The position numbers and the translations under genes were made by a program. The notes below the pieces were generated by a model. It saw nothing but the letters and a program-made list of their open reading frames with translations, made no database searches and was not told where the DNA came from. 64,000 nt of DNA from Parapedobacter sp037190485 (lineage in GTDB: Bacteria > Bacteroidota > Bacteroidia > Sphingobacteriales > Sphingobacteriaceae). Positions within the stretch are counted from its first letter, which is position 1. Each line of letters begins with the position of its first letter. Positions 1 to 9,326 of the stretch are shown here, piece after piece. The DNA lies in NCBI GenBank assembly GCA_037190485.1, contig JBBCJB010000045.1, positions 62,001 to 126,000 on the forward strand, written 5' to 3'.

Positions 1-968
1 TCGGCTATCGATACTACAAGGGCTTTTTTGCGCCAAACGTGACGGCGGAGACCGAATACCTCTACATCTACACCCATTGGGGATTTGAAGATGTCATGAA
101 AAGTATCGGCGAACTGCATGCGGTCGATGACACGGCGGCCTTCCGTTGGGCGGCGACGAAAATGGACTATCCCACGCGCGTGAAGCCCGGGAAGTACCGG
201 CTGGAACCCGGCATGAATAACCGGACGCTCATCAACCGGTTGGGCGGCGGTTTCCAGGAACCGGTCAAACTCCGTTTCGAGAATGTCAGGTTGAAGGAAA
301 ACCTGGCCGCGACACTGGCGGGCCAACTCGAGCCCGACTCCATCGCGTTCATCAATCTGCTGAACGACGATAGCCTTGCCGCACGGTACGGCTTCGATCG
401 CGACAACCTGTTCAGCATGTTCGTACCCAACACCTACGAGTTCTACTGGAATACATCGGTGGATCGCTTTGCCGAGCGGATGCACCAGGAATACCGGAAA
501 TTCTGGAACGACGACCGCAAAGCCAAGGCGGCCCGGCTCAACCTAAGCCCGCAGGAGGTGAGCGTACTCGCTTCCATCGTCAAGGGCGAGGCCTTGCACA
601 CCGATGAGATGCCTGCCATAGCCGGGCTGTACATCAATCGCCTACGCAAGGGGATGCTCCTGCAGGCCGACCCAACCGTTATTTTCGCGAACAACGACTT
701 CACGATACGGCGTGTGCTCTACAAACATCTGCGCACGGACTCCCCGTACAACACCTACCTGTACCGTGGGCTGCCTCCGGGCCCGATCATGATGCCGAGC
801 ATTGCGGCGATCGATGCGGTCCTGGATTTCCAGCGACACGATTACATCTATATGTGCGCAAAGGATGATTTCTCGGGCTACCACAACTTCGCCGTCACGC
901 AGGCCGAGCACAACATCAATGCCCGAAAGTTCCAACAGGCGCTGAACGAACGAAACATCAGACGCTAA
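1..968 (+). CDS. mltG: Endolytic murein transglycosylase MltG (5' end missing)
   Basis: The frame is open from the first complete codon (position 3), and the residues before the GTG at 39 (GYRYYKGFFAPNV) read as MltG sequence, so the start and the N-terminal membrane helix lie to the left of the window. MltG cleaves nascent glycan strands in the periplasm and so ends peptidoglycan polymerisation. The YceG fold is recognised from LASIVKGEALHTDEMPAIAG, whose Glu in KGEA matches the catalytic Glu of the family, from the following LYINRL, and from NTYLYRGLPPGPI near the C-terminus. The stop TAA overlaps the next ATG (TAATG), which suggests translational coupling to the thioesterase gene. Identification is firm; only the start is unknown. 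Confidence 0.93.
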   Translation, partial: GYRYYKGFFAPNVTAETEYLYIYTHWGFEDVMKSIGELHAVDDTAAFRWAATKMDYPTRVKPGKYRLEPGMNNRTLINRLGGGFQEPVKLRFENVRLKENLAATLAGQLEPDSIAFINLLNDDSLAARYGFDRDNLFSMFVPNTYEFYWNTSVDRFAERMHQEYRKFWNDDRKAKAARLNLSPQEVSVLASIVKGEALHTDEMPAIAGLYINRLRKGMLLQADPTVIFANNDFTIRRVLYKHLRTDSPYNTYLYRGLPPGPIMMPSIAAIDAVLDFQRHDYIYMCAKDDFSGYHNFAVTQAEHNINARKFQQALNERNIRR

Positions 969-1375
969 TGTATACCGCCGAGACAAAAGTAAGGGTGCGC
1001 TACGCCGAGACCGACCAGATGGGCTACGTCTATTACGGCAATTACGCCACTTTTTACGAAGTTGGGCGCGTGGAAGTGTTCCGGAGCCTTGGTTTTTCCT
1101 ACAAAGCGCTGGAAGATGGCGGCATCATGATGCCCGTCCTGGAATTGCATTGCAAATACCTGAAACCCGCGCGCTATGACGAGGAAATCACCGTCAAGGT
1201 TTACCTGAGGGAAAAACCGGCGGTCAGGATCCGCTTCGATTACGAATTGTTCGGTGAGGGCGGTGAGCTGCTCAATACCGGCAGCACGTTGCTTGTCTTC
1301 GTGGATAAGGTGCGTAACAAGCCCTGCATGGCCCCTGCCGACTTTCTGTCGCGGCTGCAAACGTATTTCGATTGA
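968..1375 (+). CDS. Acyl-CoA thioesterase, YbgC/FadM-type hot-dog fold
   Basis: A 135-residue single hot-dog domain of the 4-hydroxybenzoyl-CoA thioesterase group. The N-terminal stretch RYAETDQMGYVYYGNYATFY carries the Asp-x-x-Gly-x-Val/Ile-x-x-x-x-Tyr pattern; the Asp of TDQMG is the catalytic residue in this family. It probably hydrolyses short or medium acyl-CoA or acyl-ACP in the cytoplasm; the substrate cannot be read from sequence. The start ATG overlaps the mltG stop by one base, and the gene overlaps or nearly touches the YihY gene downstream, so the three look like one transcript. Confidence 0.88.
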   Translation: MYTAETKVRVRYAETDQMGYVYYGNYATFYEVGRVEVFRSLGFSYKALEDGGIMMPVLELHCKYLKPARYDEEITVKVYLREKPAVRIRFDYELFGEGGELLNTGSTLLVFVDKVRNKPCMAPADFLSRLQTYFD

Positions 1376-1380
1376 TTGGC

Positions 1381-2385
1381 ATGAACTGGGCACATCGCGC
1401 ATTACTGAAGTTCAAGCCCTATTGGGCGTTCGTGGAATGGACGAAGGCGGCTGTCCTGCCCGGTTTCGGCTCGCTGCCCCTGTACACCGTCGCCACCTTC
1501 TTTTTCCAGGAAATCGCCCGCGAGTCGATCCTCAACAAAGCCTCTTCGCTGGCCTACAATTTCATGTTGGCGATTTTCCCGGGCATCATTTTCCTATTCA
1601 CGCTGATCCCCTATATCCCCATCGACAACTTCCAGGAGCAGTTGCTCGATTTCATGGAGGTGGTCATGCCCGAAAATGCGTTCCTAACCGTCGAATCGAC
1701 GTTGGAAGACATCATCAAGAACCAGAACAGCGGCCTACTTTCCGTGGGTTTCATCCTAGCCACCTTCTTTGCCACCAACGGTGTCAGCTCGTTGATGCTG
1801 GCGTTCAACAAGGCGTCATTGATCATCGAGAGCCGAAGCTGGGGCCAACAACGGCTAGCGGCCATCGGCCTGACGCTCATGATCATCCTGGCCTTGGTGG
1901 TCGGCATGACGACATTCACCGCAGCGGGCTACGTCATCGGCCGCGTGCGCGAGACACTCGAGTTCAACGCCGCGTTCTGGAGCTTCGTCATCGCGGCCTC
2001 GCGTTGGCTGATCCTTTTCGGGATCTATTTCCTGACCGTGAGCATCCTCTACAAATTCGGCCCCGCGTCGTCCCGGAAATGGAAACTCTTCAGTCCGGGC
2101 GCCATGCTGGCGACCATCCTGGCCATCCTGGCGTTTTCGGGCTTCGCATTCTACATCAACAATTTCAATGCCTACAATAAACTCTATGGCTCCATCGGCA
2201 CGCTGATCGTGATCATGATCTGGCTGTACCTCAATTCGTTGATCCTGTTGGTTGGGTTTGAACTGAATGCCAGCATCGCGCTGTCCAAGCAAAGCATCAA
2301 GATCGTACGGCCGCGCAGGTTCAATACGTTCAAGGCCGGGCAGGTGCCCGAAGAAGAAAAACACGCCGTGCAAAAGCGGGGGTAA
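1381..2385 (+). CDS. YihY/BrkB family integral membrane protein
   Basis: A 334-residue polytopic protein with the YihY (formerly RNase BN/BrkB) signature: the early segment FFFQEIARESILNKASSLAY followed by a hydrophobic helix ending FTLIPYIP, then about five more hydrophobic helices, and a charged cytoplasmic tail from about residue 300. The biochemical role of this family is not settled, and the old tRNA-processing label should not be used. I chose the ATG at 1381; a TTG at 1372 in the same frame would overlap the preceding stop and add three residues. The gene is last in the mltG-thioesterase group, and a new promoter starts just beyond its stop. Confidence 0.82.
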   Translation: MNWAHRALLKFKPYWAFVEWTKAAVLPGFGSLPLYTVATFFFQEIARESILNKASSLAYNFMLAIFPGIIFLFTLIPYIPIDNFQEQLLDFMEVVMPENAFLTVESTLEDIIKNQNSGLLSVGFILATFFATNGVSSLMLAFNKASLIIESRSWGQQRLAAIGLTLMIILALVVGMTTFTAAGYVIGRVRETLEFNAAFWSFVIAASRWLILFGIYFLTVSILYKFGPASSRKWKLFSPGAMLATILAILAFSGFAFYINNFNAYNKLYGSIGTLIVIMIWLYLNSLILLVGFELNASIALSKQSIKIVRPRRFNTFKAGQVPEEEKHAVQKRG

Positions 2386-2390
2386 GAGTT

Positions 2391-2421
2391 TTTGCCAAAC
2401 TTGATTTTTTTCGCACCTTTG
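2391..2421 (+). promoter_or_regulatory. Promoter of the hybrid histidine kinase gene
   Basis: TTTG at 2391-2394, a 19-bp spacer, then CACCTTTG at 2414-2421, one base from the Bacteroidota -7 consensus TAnnTTTG. It begins five bases after the yihY stop codon and leaves a leader of about 45 bases before the ATG at 2472. The fit of both elements and the spacing make it a good candidate. Confidence 0.65.
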
Positions 2422-2471
2422 CTTGATTCCGGTCGTATTTGGCTCCATTCTTGCGTACCCGGCGCATAACC

Positions 2472-4598
2472 ATGAACGTAAAAAACAAAAATTCCTCCGT
2501 CATCAGGGTCGCGCTACTGAGTTGCATCATCGTGCTTTTCCTATTTATCGGCGTGGTTTTCATTTACCAGTATGGCCAATACCGGACACTCGAAAATCGC
2601 CTGACCGAAGCGTTCCGATTGAAGCAGGCCGATTCGGAAAGCCTGAACCAGCTGTTCTCCACGTTCGGGGAGGTCGAGCATACGTTCAGGCTCTATACGC
2701 TGGATTTCAGCGACAGCAGCTATCATGATTACAAACAACGGCTGGGCCTGTTGAAACACTTGGTCGATTCGGTAACGAACCTGCCGGAAGCGACCGAACC
2801 CGTCATCCCAACGGGTTTGGACATCGAGGGCCACCAGCGTATCGCATTGGAATTCGCGGCCTTGAAGGAACGTTTGGATCGCCTGGTGCAGCACACGAGC
2901 GACTCCTTGAAATCCGTGCCGCCCGCTATCGACGCGTCCATGGAACCGTCGACCTTCACGTCGGTGGTCGACGGTGTATTCCAAGACACTTCTTCCAAAC
3001 CCGTCATCGACACCATCGTCCGCAAAAGACCTGGCTTGCTGAAGCGGATCTTTGACGCCAAAGACGACACCATCGTCATTGCCAATCACAGCAAGGTCGG
3101 CATCAGCCACGTGACCTTGCTGAAGGAAAACCTTTCGACCGCGCAATCGGAATTGGAGCGATCGCACCGGGGCGAGATCAACGGCCTGCGCAGCACGTTC
3201 CGCCGACTGCAGACGAAAGAGCGCCAATTGATCACGACGAACCTGGACCTGCTCGAAAACCTGAAGGAGACCGTTGCCATCATCAAAGCGCTCGATACGC
3301 AAGCCCTGAAACGGGCCGAAACCGACAACCTCGCGCTCTACAAGAAAAACGTCGGCGTATTTGGCCGGCAATTGATGTTTGCATTGACCCTTATGCTCGT
3401 GATGGTCGGGGCGTTGGTCTATTACCAAATCTATGCGACGTCCTATGAACAACGGCTGCGTGTCGAAAAAGACTACGCGGCACGCCTGGCCGAAGAAAAA
3501 ACGAGCGTATTGGCCAACATCAGTCACGAAATCCGAACACCGCTCAATTCGCTGCTCGGCATTGTCGACCTGCTCAAGAACAGGGCGAAACTGGACAACG
3601 CGGACGAAAAACTGATCGATTCGGCCTATTACAGCGTGAACATCATCAACAACAACATCGTTGACATCCTGAACCTGAGCAAACTCGAAGACGCGACCAA
3701 GGAGGATATCGCCATGGCCTATTTCTCGCCGTATCGGTCATTGCACGAACTGGTGGCCTTGCACCGGAACCAAGCGGAATTGAAAAAATTGCGCCTGCGC
3801 GCGGAAATAGACATCGACCCGGCATCCGGTATACTCAGCAATGAATTCAGGATCAAGCAAATCGCTTCGAATTTCCTCAGCAATGCCATCAAATATACGC
3901 AGAAAGGCGAGATCACGTTCCGTGCATCGATCGCGACAACGGAGGGAACGCAAGCGCTGTACCTCGAAGTGGAAGACAGCGGCATCGGTGTCCCGGAGCA
4001 CGATAGGCGCCAAGTGTTCCGCAAGTATTACACGGCCAGCCCAAATGCCGGCGGCATCGGCCTGGGGCTTTACATCTCCAAGATCATGGTGCGGGAATTG
4101 GGCGGCAGCATCGGCGTGAAGGGCAAAACGGGCAATGGATCCATCTTCTTCGCGACCATCCCCTTTTCGGAAAGCAGACTGGATGCACACGAACAACGCA
4201 AGGCGACATTGGCCGATCTACCGGCCGGTCTCCGGCTATTGGTGGTGGACGACAATCCCATCAACATCCTGTTCATGAAACAGTTCTTCAAGGATATGGA
4301 AAACGTCCACATGGTCAACAACGGCGAAGAAGCCATTGCATTCCTGGCCGAACACCCGATCGAAGTCGTGATGACCGACATCAACATGCCGGGCATAAGC
4401 GGATTGCAATTGCTTGAAGCGATCCGTTCATCGGAACGGCTGCAACCGATCAAGGTATTGGCCATTTCCGCCGATAAGGGTACCTTGCCCTATGCCGATA
4501 AAAACCACCGGCAGGCATCCTTCGACGGTTTCATCGAAAAGCCCCTGACCGAGAGCGAGGTCGTCAGTGCCATCCTCCATGCCTTGAACGATCGGTGA
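2472..4598 (+). CDS. Hybrid sensor histidine kinase with C-terminal receiver domain
   Basis: A 708-residue two-component sensor. A membrane helix at about 10-32 and a second at about 297-319 bracket a large extracytoplasmic region that is mostly helical and charged, with no recognisable sensor fold. HisKA follows with the phospho-acceptor in ISHEIRTPLNSLLG (His near 352), then HATPase with the N box (NFLSNAIKYT), G1 (VEDSGIGVP) and G2 (GIGLGLYI). The C-terminal receiver begins LRLLVVDDNP, and its phospho-Asp is in MTDINMPG (Asp near 636). There is no DNA-binding domain and no response regulator next door, so the signal probably leaves through an unlinked Hpt or regulator. The start is the ATG at 2472; an in-frame upstream extension to 2439 would run into the promoter leader. 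The stimulus is unknown. Confidence 0.9.
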   Translation: MNVKNKNSSVIRVALLSCIIVLFLFIGVVFIYQYGQYRTLENRLTEAFRLKQADSESLNQLFSTFGEVEHTFRLYTLDFSDSSYHDYKQRLGLLKHLVDSVTNLPEATEPVIPTGLDIEGHQRIALEFAALKERLDRLVQHTSDSLKSVPPAIDASMEPSTFTSVVDGVFQDTSSKPVIDTIVRKRPGLLKRIFDAKDDTIVIANHSKVGISHVTLLKENLSTAQSELERSHRGEINGLRSTFRRLQTKERQLITTNLDLLENLKETVAIIKALDTQALKRAETDNLALYKKNVGVFGRQLMFALTLMLVMVGALVYYQIYATSYEQRLRVEKDYAARLAEEKTSVLANISHEIRTPLNSLLGIVDLLKNRAKLDNADEKLIDSAYYSVNIINNNIVDILNLSKLEDATKEDIAMAYFSPYRSLHELVALHRNQAELKKLRLRAEIDIDPASGILSNEFRIKQIASNFLSNAIKYTQKGEITFRASIATTEGTQALYLEVEDSGIGVPEHDRRQVFRKYYTASPNAGGIGLGLYISKIMVRELGGSIGVKGKTGNGSIFFATIPFSESRLDAHEQRKATLADLPAGLRLLVVDDNPINILFMKQFFKDMENVHMVNNGEEAIAFLAEHPIEVVMTDINMPGISGLQLLEAIRSSERLQPIKVLAISADKGTLPYADKNHRQASFDGFIEKPLTESEVVSAILHALNDR

Positions 4599-4638
4599 GC
4601 CGTACCGGACGCCAACCACGCACATGGACGCGGATCCG

Positions 4639-6387
4639 CTAACTGGATCTCGACGCCGTACCGCCTTTCTTGCTCACCACCGTCACGGTGAATTTCGTCC
4701 CCCCCTTCACCAACCACCTGACCGTGGCGGTGCCATTGCCCGGTACGTTGCTTACGCGGATGTTGGCCGGATCGCTGCGCTGTTCCTTGGTGATGCCTAG
4801 ATCGCGGTTCTCGACCACCATGCCAACCACCACCTGGCCCCCGCTCAGGGAAACCACGTCGGGCACCTCGATCCGGTTGGCGATGTCGTGTGCGGAATGC
4901 GTGGGGATGATGCGCCCATTCTTGATCACGGCCGTGACCTGCTTCAATCCACCGCCCACATCGGTCACCTCGATCTCGGCGACTTCCAGGCTGGGGGTAT
5001 GGTACGCATGGTAAATCACGAATGACGCGTTGCGGTGCGCATCGCTTTCCAAGAGGAAGCCGGGGTGCATCCGCCCGTAGCTCTTCTTGAAGCCCCCGAT
5101 CTCGATTTCGCCGTATTGCGGATGGGTGTAGGGGTTCCAGTCCACGAAACCATCGCCGAAAAGGAGGTACCGATCGAAATCGTATTGCTCGTTCGGGTCG
5201 CCGCCGAAACCGCTGCCCTGCTGACGGCTGAAATAGTAGTTGGCCGTCCACAATTCGTTGCTCATCGCGAAGATACCACGGGCACCGTGCATCCAGTCGA
5301 ACTGCCCGCCGTACACCGAATACAGGTCTTTGTAGGTAACGATATAGCGGTAACCGGGAATGAGCTCCTCGCCCTTCTTGCCGAGCGCATCGTAGACGAT
5401 TACGTCCTCACGCGTGAAATTCGGCTCGTCTTCCTGCGCTCCGGGTCCGCGCAAGATCATGCCACCGTAGTTATGGAAACTCTGCCCGGCGGCGATGTTG
5501 GGATGCGCCAGTATGAAATCCGCCACCGCGCGGTTTTCGGGCAAGGAAAAGGGATACTTATAGGCTCCGCCTTGGATGTGGTTCGGTTGCCAGTTCCACC
5601 CCCAATCGCGATTGGGGTCATAGCCTCCGGCACCGTCCTCGTTGATCGATCCGTCCCCGTCATTGTCCAACCCTTCATACCCCAGCAACTCGTATTCGCC
5701 TTGCTGTCCCTGCTCCACGCGAACCAATCGCCGCGGATCCTTCGGGTCGGCGACGTACTGCCCATAGGGGCTCTTCCGCCGCATCTGCGTGATGTGTCCG
5801 TCGCCGTCCAGGTCGTCGAAATCGTCTTCATCGACCAACCCGTCGCGATCGTTGTCTACGGGCCGCTGCCCCGTCCGCGAGGAGTGCTGCGTATTCGGGC
5901 CATGGATGAACCGGTCGCGCGAGTCGGGGCTGATGCTGGGCACGATGTAGAACGTCTTTTCGGCAAGCAATTGCTTGAAGAACGGATTGCCCGCGGCGTG
6001 CATCTCGACGACGTACCAGCCGATATACAGGGCGAACTCCACGGTCTGGACCTCGTTGGCGTGGATGCCCCCATCGATGTATGCAGCAGGCTTGCGGTCT
6101 GCGGCGCCCCGGGTCCTGTCCGTGATGGTGAGCAGCCAGAGGTCATTGCCTTCCACCGACTGCCCGATGGAACTCAGCGAAACCAGATCGGGATGGGCGG
6201 CGGCCATTTTCCGGTAAATCTCCTCGAGCGCGGTATTGTCGTGGTACCGGTTCCAGCTAACGGACACCTTCGGGTTGGGCGGCGACCCCGCGGCCGCCAA
6301 AATGTTCTCGGGCTGCTGGGCCAGCGCCTGCATGGCCAACTGCAACGCTAGGGCCAAGGAAAGCAATCGATAGGTATGGGATTTCAT
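4639..6387 (-). CDS. M14 family zinc carboxypeptidase, secreted
   Basis: A 582-residue exported metallopeptidase. A signal peptide (about 1-24, ending in ALAQ) precedes the M14 domain. The zinc site is complete: GGIHANE gives His109 and Glu112, and SFHNYGG gives His305. NPNR/DPNRDW near 258 fits the substrate-binding Arg region, and the Glu in SNELWT is the probable catalytic base. Two Asp-rich stretches inside the catalytic domain (about 177-200 and 241-252, with DGDG cores) look like calcium-binding loops. A beta-sandwich-like C-terminal part follows from about residue 470. The start at 6387 is chosen because it begins the signal peptide. Ten bases separate it from the preceding paralogue, so the two are almost certainly co-transcribed. 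It probably acts on extracellular or periplasmic peptides. Confidence 0.88.
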   Translation of the reverse strand: MKSHTYRLLSLALALQLAMQALAQQPENILAAAGSPPNPKVSVSWNRYHDNTALEEIYRKMAAAHPDLVSLSSIGQSVEGNDLWLLTITDRTRGAADRKPAAYIDGGIHANEVQTVEFALYIGWYVVEMHAAGNPFFKQLLAEKTFYIVPSISPDSRDRFIHGPNTQHSSRTGQRPVDNDRDGLVDEDDFDDLDGDGHITQMRRKSPYGQYVADPKDPRRLVRVEQGQQGEYELLGYEGLDNDGDGSINEDGAGGYDPNRDWGWNWQPNHIQGGAYKYPFSLPENRAVADFILAHPNIAAGQSFHNYGGMILRGPGAQEDEPNFTREDVIVYDALGKKGEELIPGYRYIVTYKDLYSVYGGQFDWMHGARGIFAMSNELWTANYYFSRQQGSGFGGDPNEQYDFDRYLLFGDGFVDWNPYTHPQYGEIEIGGFKKSYGRMHPGFLLESDAHRNASFVIYHAYHTPSLEVAEIEVTDVGGGLKQVTAVIKNGRIIPTHSAHDIANRIEVPDVVSLSGGQVVVGMVVENRDLGITKEQRSDPANIRVSNVPGNGTATVRWLVKGGTKFTVTVVSKKGGTASRSS

Positions 6388-6397
6388 GCTGATCGCG

Positions 6398-8059
6398 TTA
6401 GAGTGAAACTTCGACGGTTTTGGTACCTGTGGAGACACTGCCGGCCTCGATGGTCAATGGGCCGTTGCCCTGGACAACCCAGCTCAACTCGACCGTTCCC
6501 CGGCCCGGGATCGCCTGGAGCGTCTGCGACCGGCGACCGCTCACCACGGATTGCTTGCCGGTGGTCTTGACATGGACAGCGATGCGCTTCAGGAAATAGC
6601 TGCGTTCGCCCACCTGCGTGAGGCTGGGCAACAGCCCGGTATTGAATACCTTGAGCGATACGCGCGTCAACCCGCCGTCGAGCTTTTCGGTCCGGACATC
6701 CACGATGTCGGTCCTGGGCGCCATCCCGGCCAGCCTGACCACGAAATCGGCATGCTTCCGTACGAGTCCGTCGACGAAACGGTAAGGCGGATTGGTCAAT
6801 ACGAACGGGTGGACGCCACCTACCTCCACGCGCTTGCCGGGAAAATCGGGGTGATCGACGGGCTTCCAGGCCGTGAACGTGCCTGTGATACCCTCCGAAC
6901 GCGCAAACCTCAGGTAATCGGCCACGGGATCGGCCTGCGCATCGCCTGTGGCTTTTCCCCGCCCGCCAGCCCGCGATGCGGAATCCGGCTCGACGCGGGG
7001 CACCCACCAGCCCGGGGTGCTGAAGCTGAACCGACCATAATGATAGTATGCCCATTCGGCGAAATTACCCGGCCCGGCCGTGGTCTTCGGCGCATCCTTG
7101 ACGCCCATGATCGCGTTGTAGACCTCTGAAACGTAGGCACCTGCCTTCGCGTCCTGCGCAGACCAGCTGTCGATCTTCTGCCCCCGTGCCGCGGGCTGGC
7201 CTCCCTTGCTGCCCTGCTCGGGGGTCGACAGGTTGTTGTATGGGCCGAACGAGACCACCGCATAGACATTGAAGGCGTCGTACAGGAAATCGAACAGTGC
7301 GCGGTTCTCGGCTTCCGATGCGGCATGCTCCCCCGCTCCCGGCAAGAAATGACGATAACCGTAGGTGGCATTCCGATCGAAATGCACGCCTCCTTCGCCA
7401 TCTTCGTTGAATTGGCCGTCCTTGTCATTGTCCAGGCCTTCCGTATGGAGGATGTAACCTCCTTGCTGGCCCTTTGCCGCGTCGGCCAAGATCAATGAAA
7501 GCGGCTCTTCCGGATTGGCCAGGTAGGTACCGGTCGGATCGGCGATACGCATGGATGTAATCTTCCCGTCGCCGTCCAGGTCATCGTAACCGTCCTCGCC
7601 GGAAAGCCCATCGCGATCGTCGTCGGTATCGCGGGCATTGCCGTTTCGCTCATATTGCAACGCGGAGAAATACTGTTCGGTGGCATCCGGACTCATGTTC
7701 GGGAACACGTAGAATGTCTGCTCCTCCAACAAGCGCCGGATGCTGTCGGTGGCCGAGCCGGCCAGCAGCTGCTCGGCAAACCCGAGCGCGAGTTCGACCC
7801 CCAGCAGGTGTTTACCCGCTATTCCGCCCACGACAGCGATGGCCGGTTTACCATCGGCTTCCCCGGTGCCGATGGTGATCAGCCAGGTATCCGAGCCACC
7901 CGCGGTCTTGGCCAACGACCGTACGCTGGCGTATTGCGGATACGTGTTCGCGAGCGCGTTGGCGCGTCGGGCCAGTCGGTGTCTATCGGTGTAATCGGTT
8001 TGCGCATGGAGGCCTTGGCTACCTAGCCAAACCACGGACAGCAATAGGATTCTTTTCAT
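6398..8059 (-). CDS. M14-like paralogue lacking zinc ligands (probable pseudoenzyme)
   Basis: A 553-residue secreted protein with a signal peptide (about 1-20, ending LHAQ), clearly related to the downstream M14 enzyme: the order of motifs, the Asp-rich calcium-type loops (about 145-167 and 210-221) and the C-terminal domain all match. The metal site does not. The ungapped counterpart of GGIHANE is GGIAGKH (Ala81, His84), and the counterpart of SFHNYGG is SFGPYNN (Gly272), so all three zinc ligands are replaced. The frame is intact over its full length and codon use is like its neighbour's, so it is not a simple wreck. A structural, binding or partner role for the active paralogue is the likely reading; catalysis by M14 chemistry is unlikely. 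Confidence 0.8.
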   Translation of the reverse strand: MKRILLLSVVWLGSQGLHAQTDYTDRHRLARRANALANTYPQYASVRSLAKTAGGSDTWLITIGTGEADGKPAIAVVGGIAGKHLLGVELALGFAEQLLAGSATDSIRRLLEEQTFYVFPNMSPDATEQYFSALQYERNGNARDTDDDRDGLSGEDGYDDLDGDGKITSMRIADPTGTYLANPEEPLSLILADAAKGQQGGYILHTEGLDNDKDGQFNEDGEGGVHFDRNATYGYRHFLPGAGEHAASEAENRALFDFLYDAFNVYAVVSFGPYNNLSTPEQGSKGGQPAARGQKIDSWSAQDAKAGAYVSEVYNAIMGVKDAPKTTAGPGNFAEWAYYHYGRFSFSTPGWWVPRVEPDSASRAGGRGKATGDAQADPVADYLRFARSEGITGTFTAWKPVDHPDFPGKRVEVGGVHPFVLTNPPYRFVDGLVRKHADFVVRLAGMAPRTDIVDVRTEKLDGGLTRVSLKVFNTGLLPSLTQVGERSYFLKRIAVHVKTTGKQSVVSGRRSQTLQAIPGRGTVELSWVVQGNGPLTIEAGSVSTGTKTVEVSL

Positions 8060-8116
8060 GGAGCATTCGGTTTGCTTTTCTTGCGCAAGTTACCCAAAAA
8101 CAGCAAACAGCGGCAA

Positions 8117-8157
8117 GGGATCCGGCGTTGTGATACAAATGTTACAACCCGGATCCC
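8117..8157 (-). terminator. Stem-loop after the OmpA-type gene
   Basis: GGGATCCGG at 8117-8125 pairs with CCGGATCCC at 8149-8157, and inside it GTTGT (8127-8131) pairs with ACAAC (8144-8148), leaving one bulged C. It lies downstream of the OmpA-type gene on the minus strand and upstream of the M14 operon. The T-rich stretch follows only after about ten bases, so termination efficiency is uncertain; an mRNA-end stabilising hairpin is the alternative. Confidence 0.5.
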
Positions 8158-8185
8158 TGGAAAAGACCGGCTATCGAACCCCCGG

Positions 8186-9115
8186 CTAGCGAGGTTGCTC
8201 GATGGGCAGCACGGCGGGGTTGCCAGCGGGTGCGGGCCCGGTCTCGACGGTAGCGGCGTTGTCGGGCGCCTTGTCGATCAATTCCATGAATTGGTCGAGC
8301 TTCGGCGTGATGATGATCTGCGTACGGCGATTGCGGGTTTTACCGCTTTCCGTATCGTTGCTTGCCAACGGATTGTATTCGCCACGACCGGCAGCGGTGA
8401 GCCGCTTGGGATCTACGCCGTAATCCCGTTGCAAGGCCTGGACGACCGATGAACCCCGCAATACGCTCAAGTCCCAATTGTTGCGGATATTCTGCTGCGC
8501 GATGGGCACATTGTCGGTATTCCCCTCGACAAGCACGTCATAGTCGCGATAGTCCATGATGATCTTGGCGATCTTGCCGAGGGTCTCGCCCGCCTGCTCG
8601 GCGATCTCGTAGCTACCCGATCGGTACAGCATGTTGTCCGAAAGCGAGATATAGACCACGCCCTTCAGCACCTGGACGTCGACGTCGCGCATTTCCTCGC
8701 GGCTCAACGATCGGGTAAGCCGATTGGTCAGCACCATATTGAGCGAATCGCTCTTGTTCTTGGTGTTCACCAGGTGCTGGATGTACCGGTTCGACGCGTT
8801 GATTTCATCAACCAGTTTTGAAATGTTCACATTGCCTTGGTTCGACGACGCAAGGCATTTGTCAAGCGCGTCCTGCAACGCCTTCACATTGGCCCGTTCG
8901 GAAGCGATCTGATCTTCGAGCCCGGTTACCCGCGTGCTGGCCGACGATAGCTGTTGCTGGGCCTCTTGGTAACGCGTGGTCAATTCCTGCTCGCGTTGCC
9001 GCATTTCGTCGTAATTCGCTTGCAGCGACTTGAACTTCTTGTTGCTCACGCATCCCGACAGGGACATCGCCATACCGAGGCACACCAAGCCCGTATACTT
9101 GAAAAGCCGTTTCAT
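8186..9115 (-). CDS. OmpA family outer-membrane lipoprotein
   Basis: A 309-residue lipoprotein. The signal peptide ends in the lipobox LSGC (Cys22). A coiled coil follows at about 28-100 (SLQANYDEMRQREQELTTRY and onward), then a linker, then a C-terminal OmpA/MotB peptidoglycan-binding domain at about 185-285 with the signature residues VEGNTDNVP, NWDLSVLR and the NRRTQI end. It probably anchors the outer membrane to peptidoglycan. The start at 9115 is fixed by the signal peptide and by an AAGGAG-type ribosome site just upstream, which is uncommon in this window. A longer frame upstream to 9367 would run across the intergenic region and is rejected. It is transcribed divergently from rpsA. 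Confidence 0.88.
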   Translation of the reverse strand: MKRLFKYTGLVCLGMAMSLSGCVSNKKFKSLQANYDEMRQREQELTTRYQEAQQQLSSASTRVTGLEDQIASERANVKALQDALDKCLASSNQGNVNISKLVDEINASNRYIQHLVNTKNKSDSLNMVLTNRLTRSLSREEMRDVDVQVLKGVVYISLSDNMLYRSGSYEIAEQAGETLGKIAKIIMDYRDYDVLVEGNTDNVPIAQQNIRNNWDLSVLRGSSVVQALQRDYGVDPKRLTAAGRGEYNPLASNDTESGKTRNRRTQIIITPKLDQFMELIDKAPDNAATVETGPAPAGNPAVLPIEQPR

Positions 9116-9326
9116 ATTATCTTTCTCCTTTCGTTTTCTAAGGGGTACAGCACATACCGAAGCGAACATTATGCCAAAACGGTTCGATAGGCCGCGCCGA
9201 AGGCGGGCCCGTCGGCTAAACGGACACGCGATACGCATCGTCTTTGGTTTGCCGCGACCCGCTGGGCCGAACTCGGCTATAAAATAGAAAATAAAATAAT
9301 AACTCCCTATAAATAAAAGTTTTTCA

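Noticed and set aside
36..41. GTG at 39 as the start of mltG
   Set aside because: The frame is open to the window edge and the upstream residues belong to the protein, so the gene is cut by the window.
5035..6351. A 438-codon plus-strand frame opposite the M14 carboxypeptidase
   Set aside because: The minus-strand protein has a signal peptide and a full zinc site; the plus frame is low-complexity and starts inside it.
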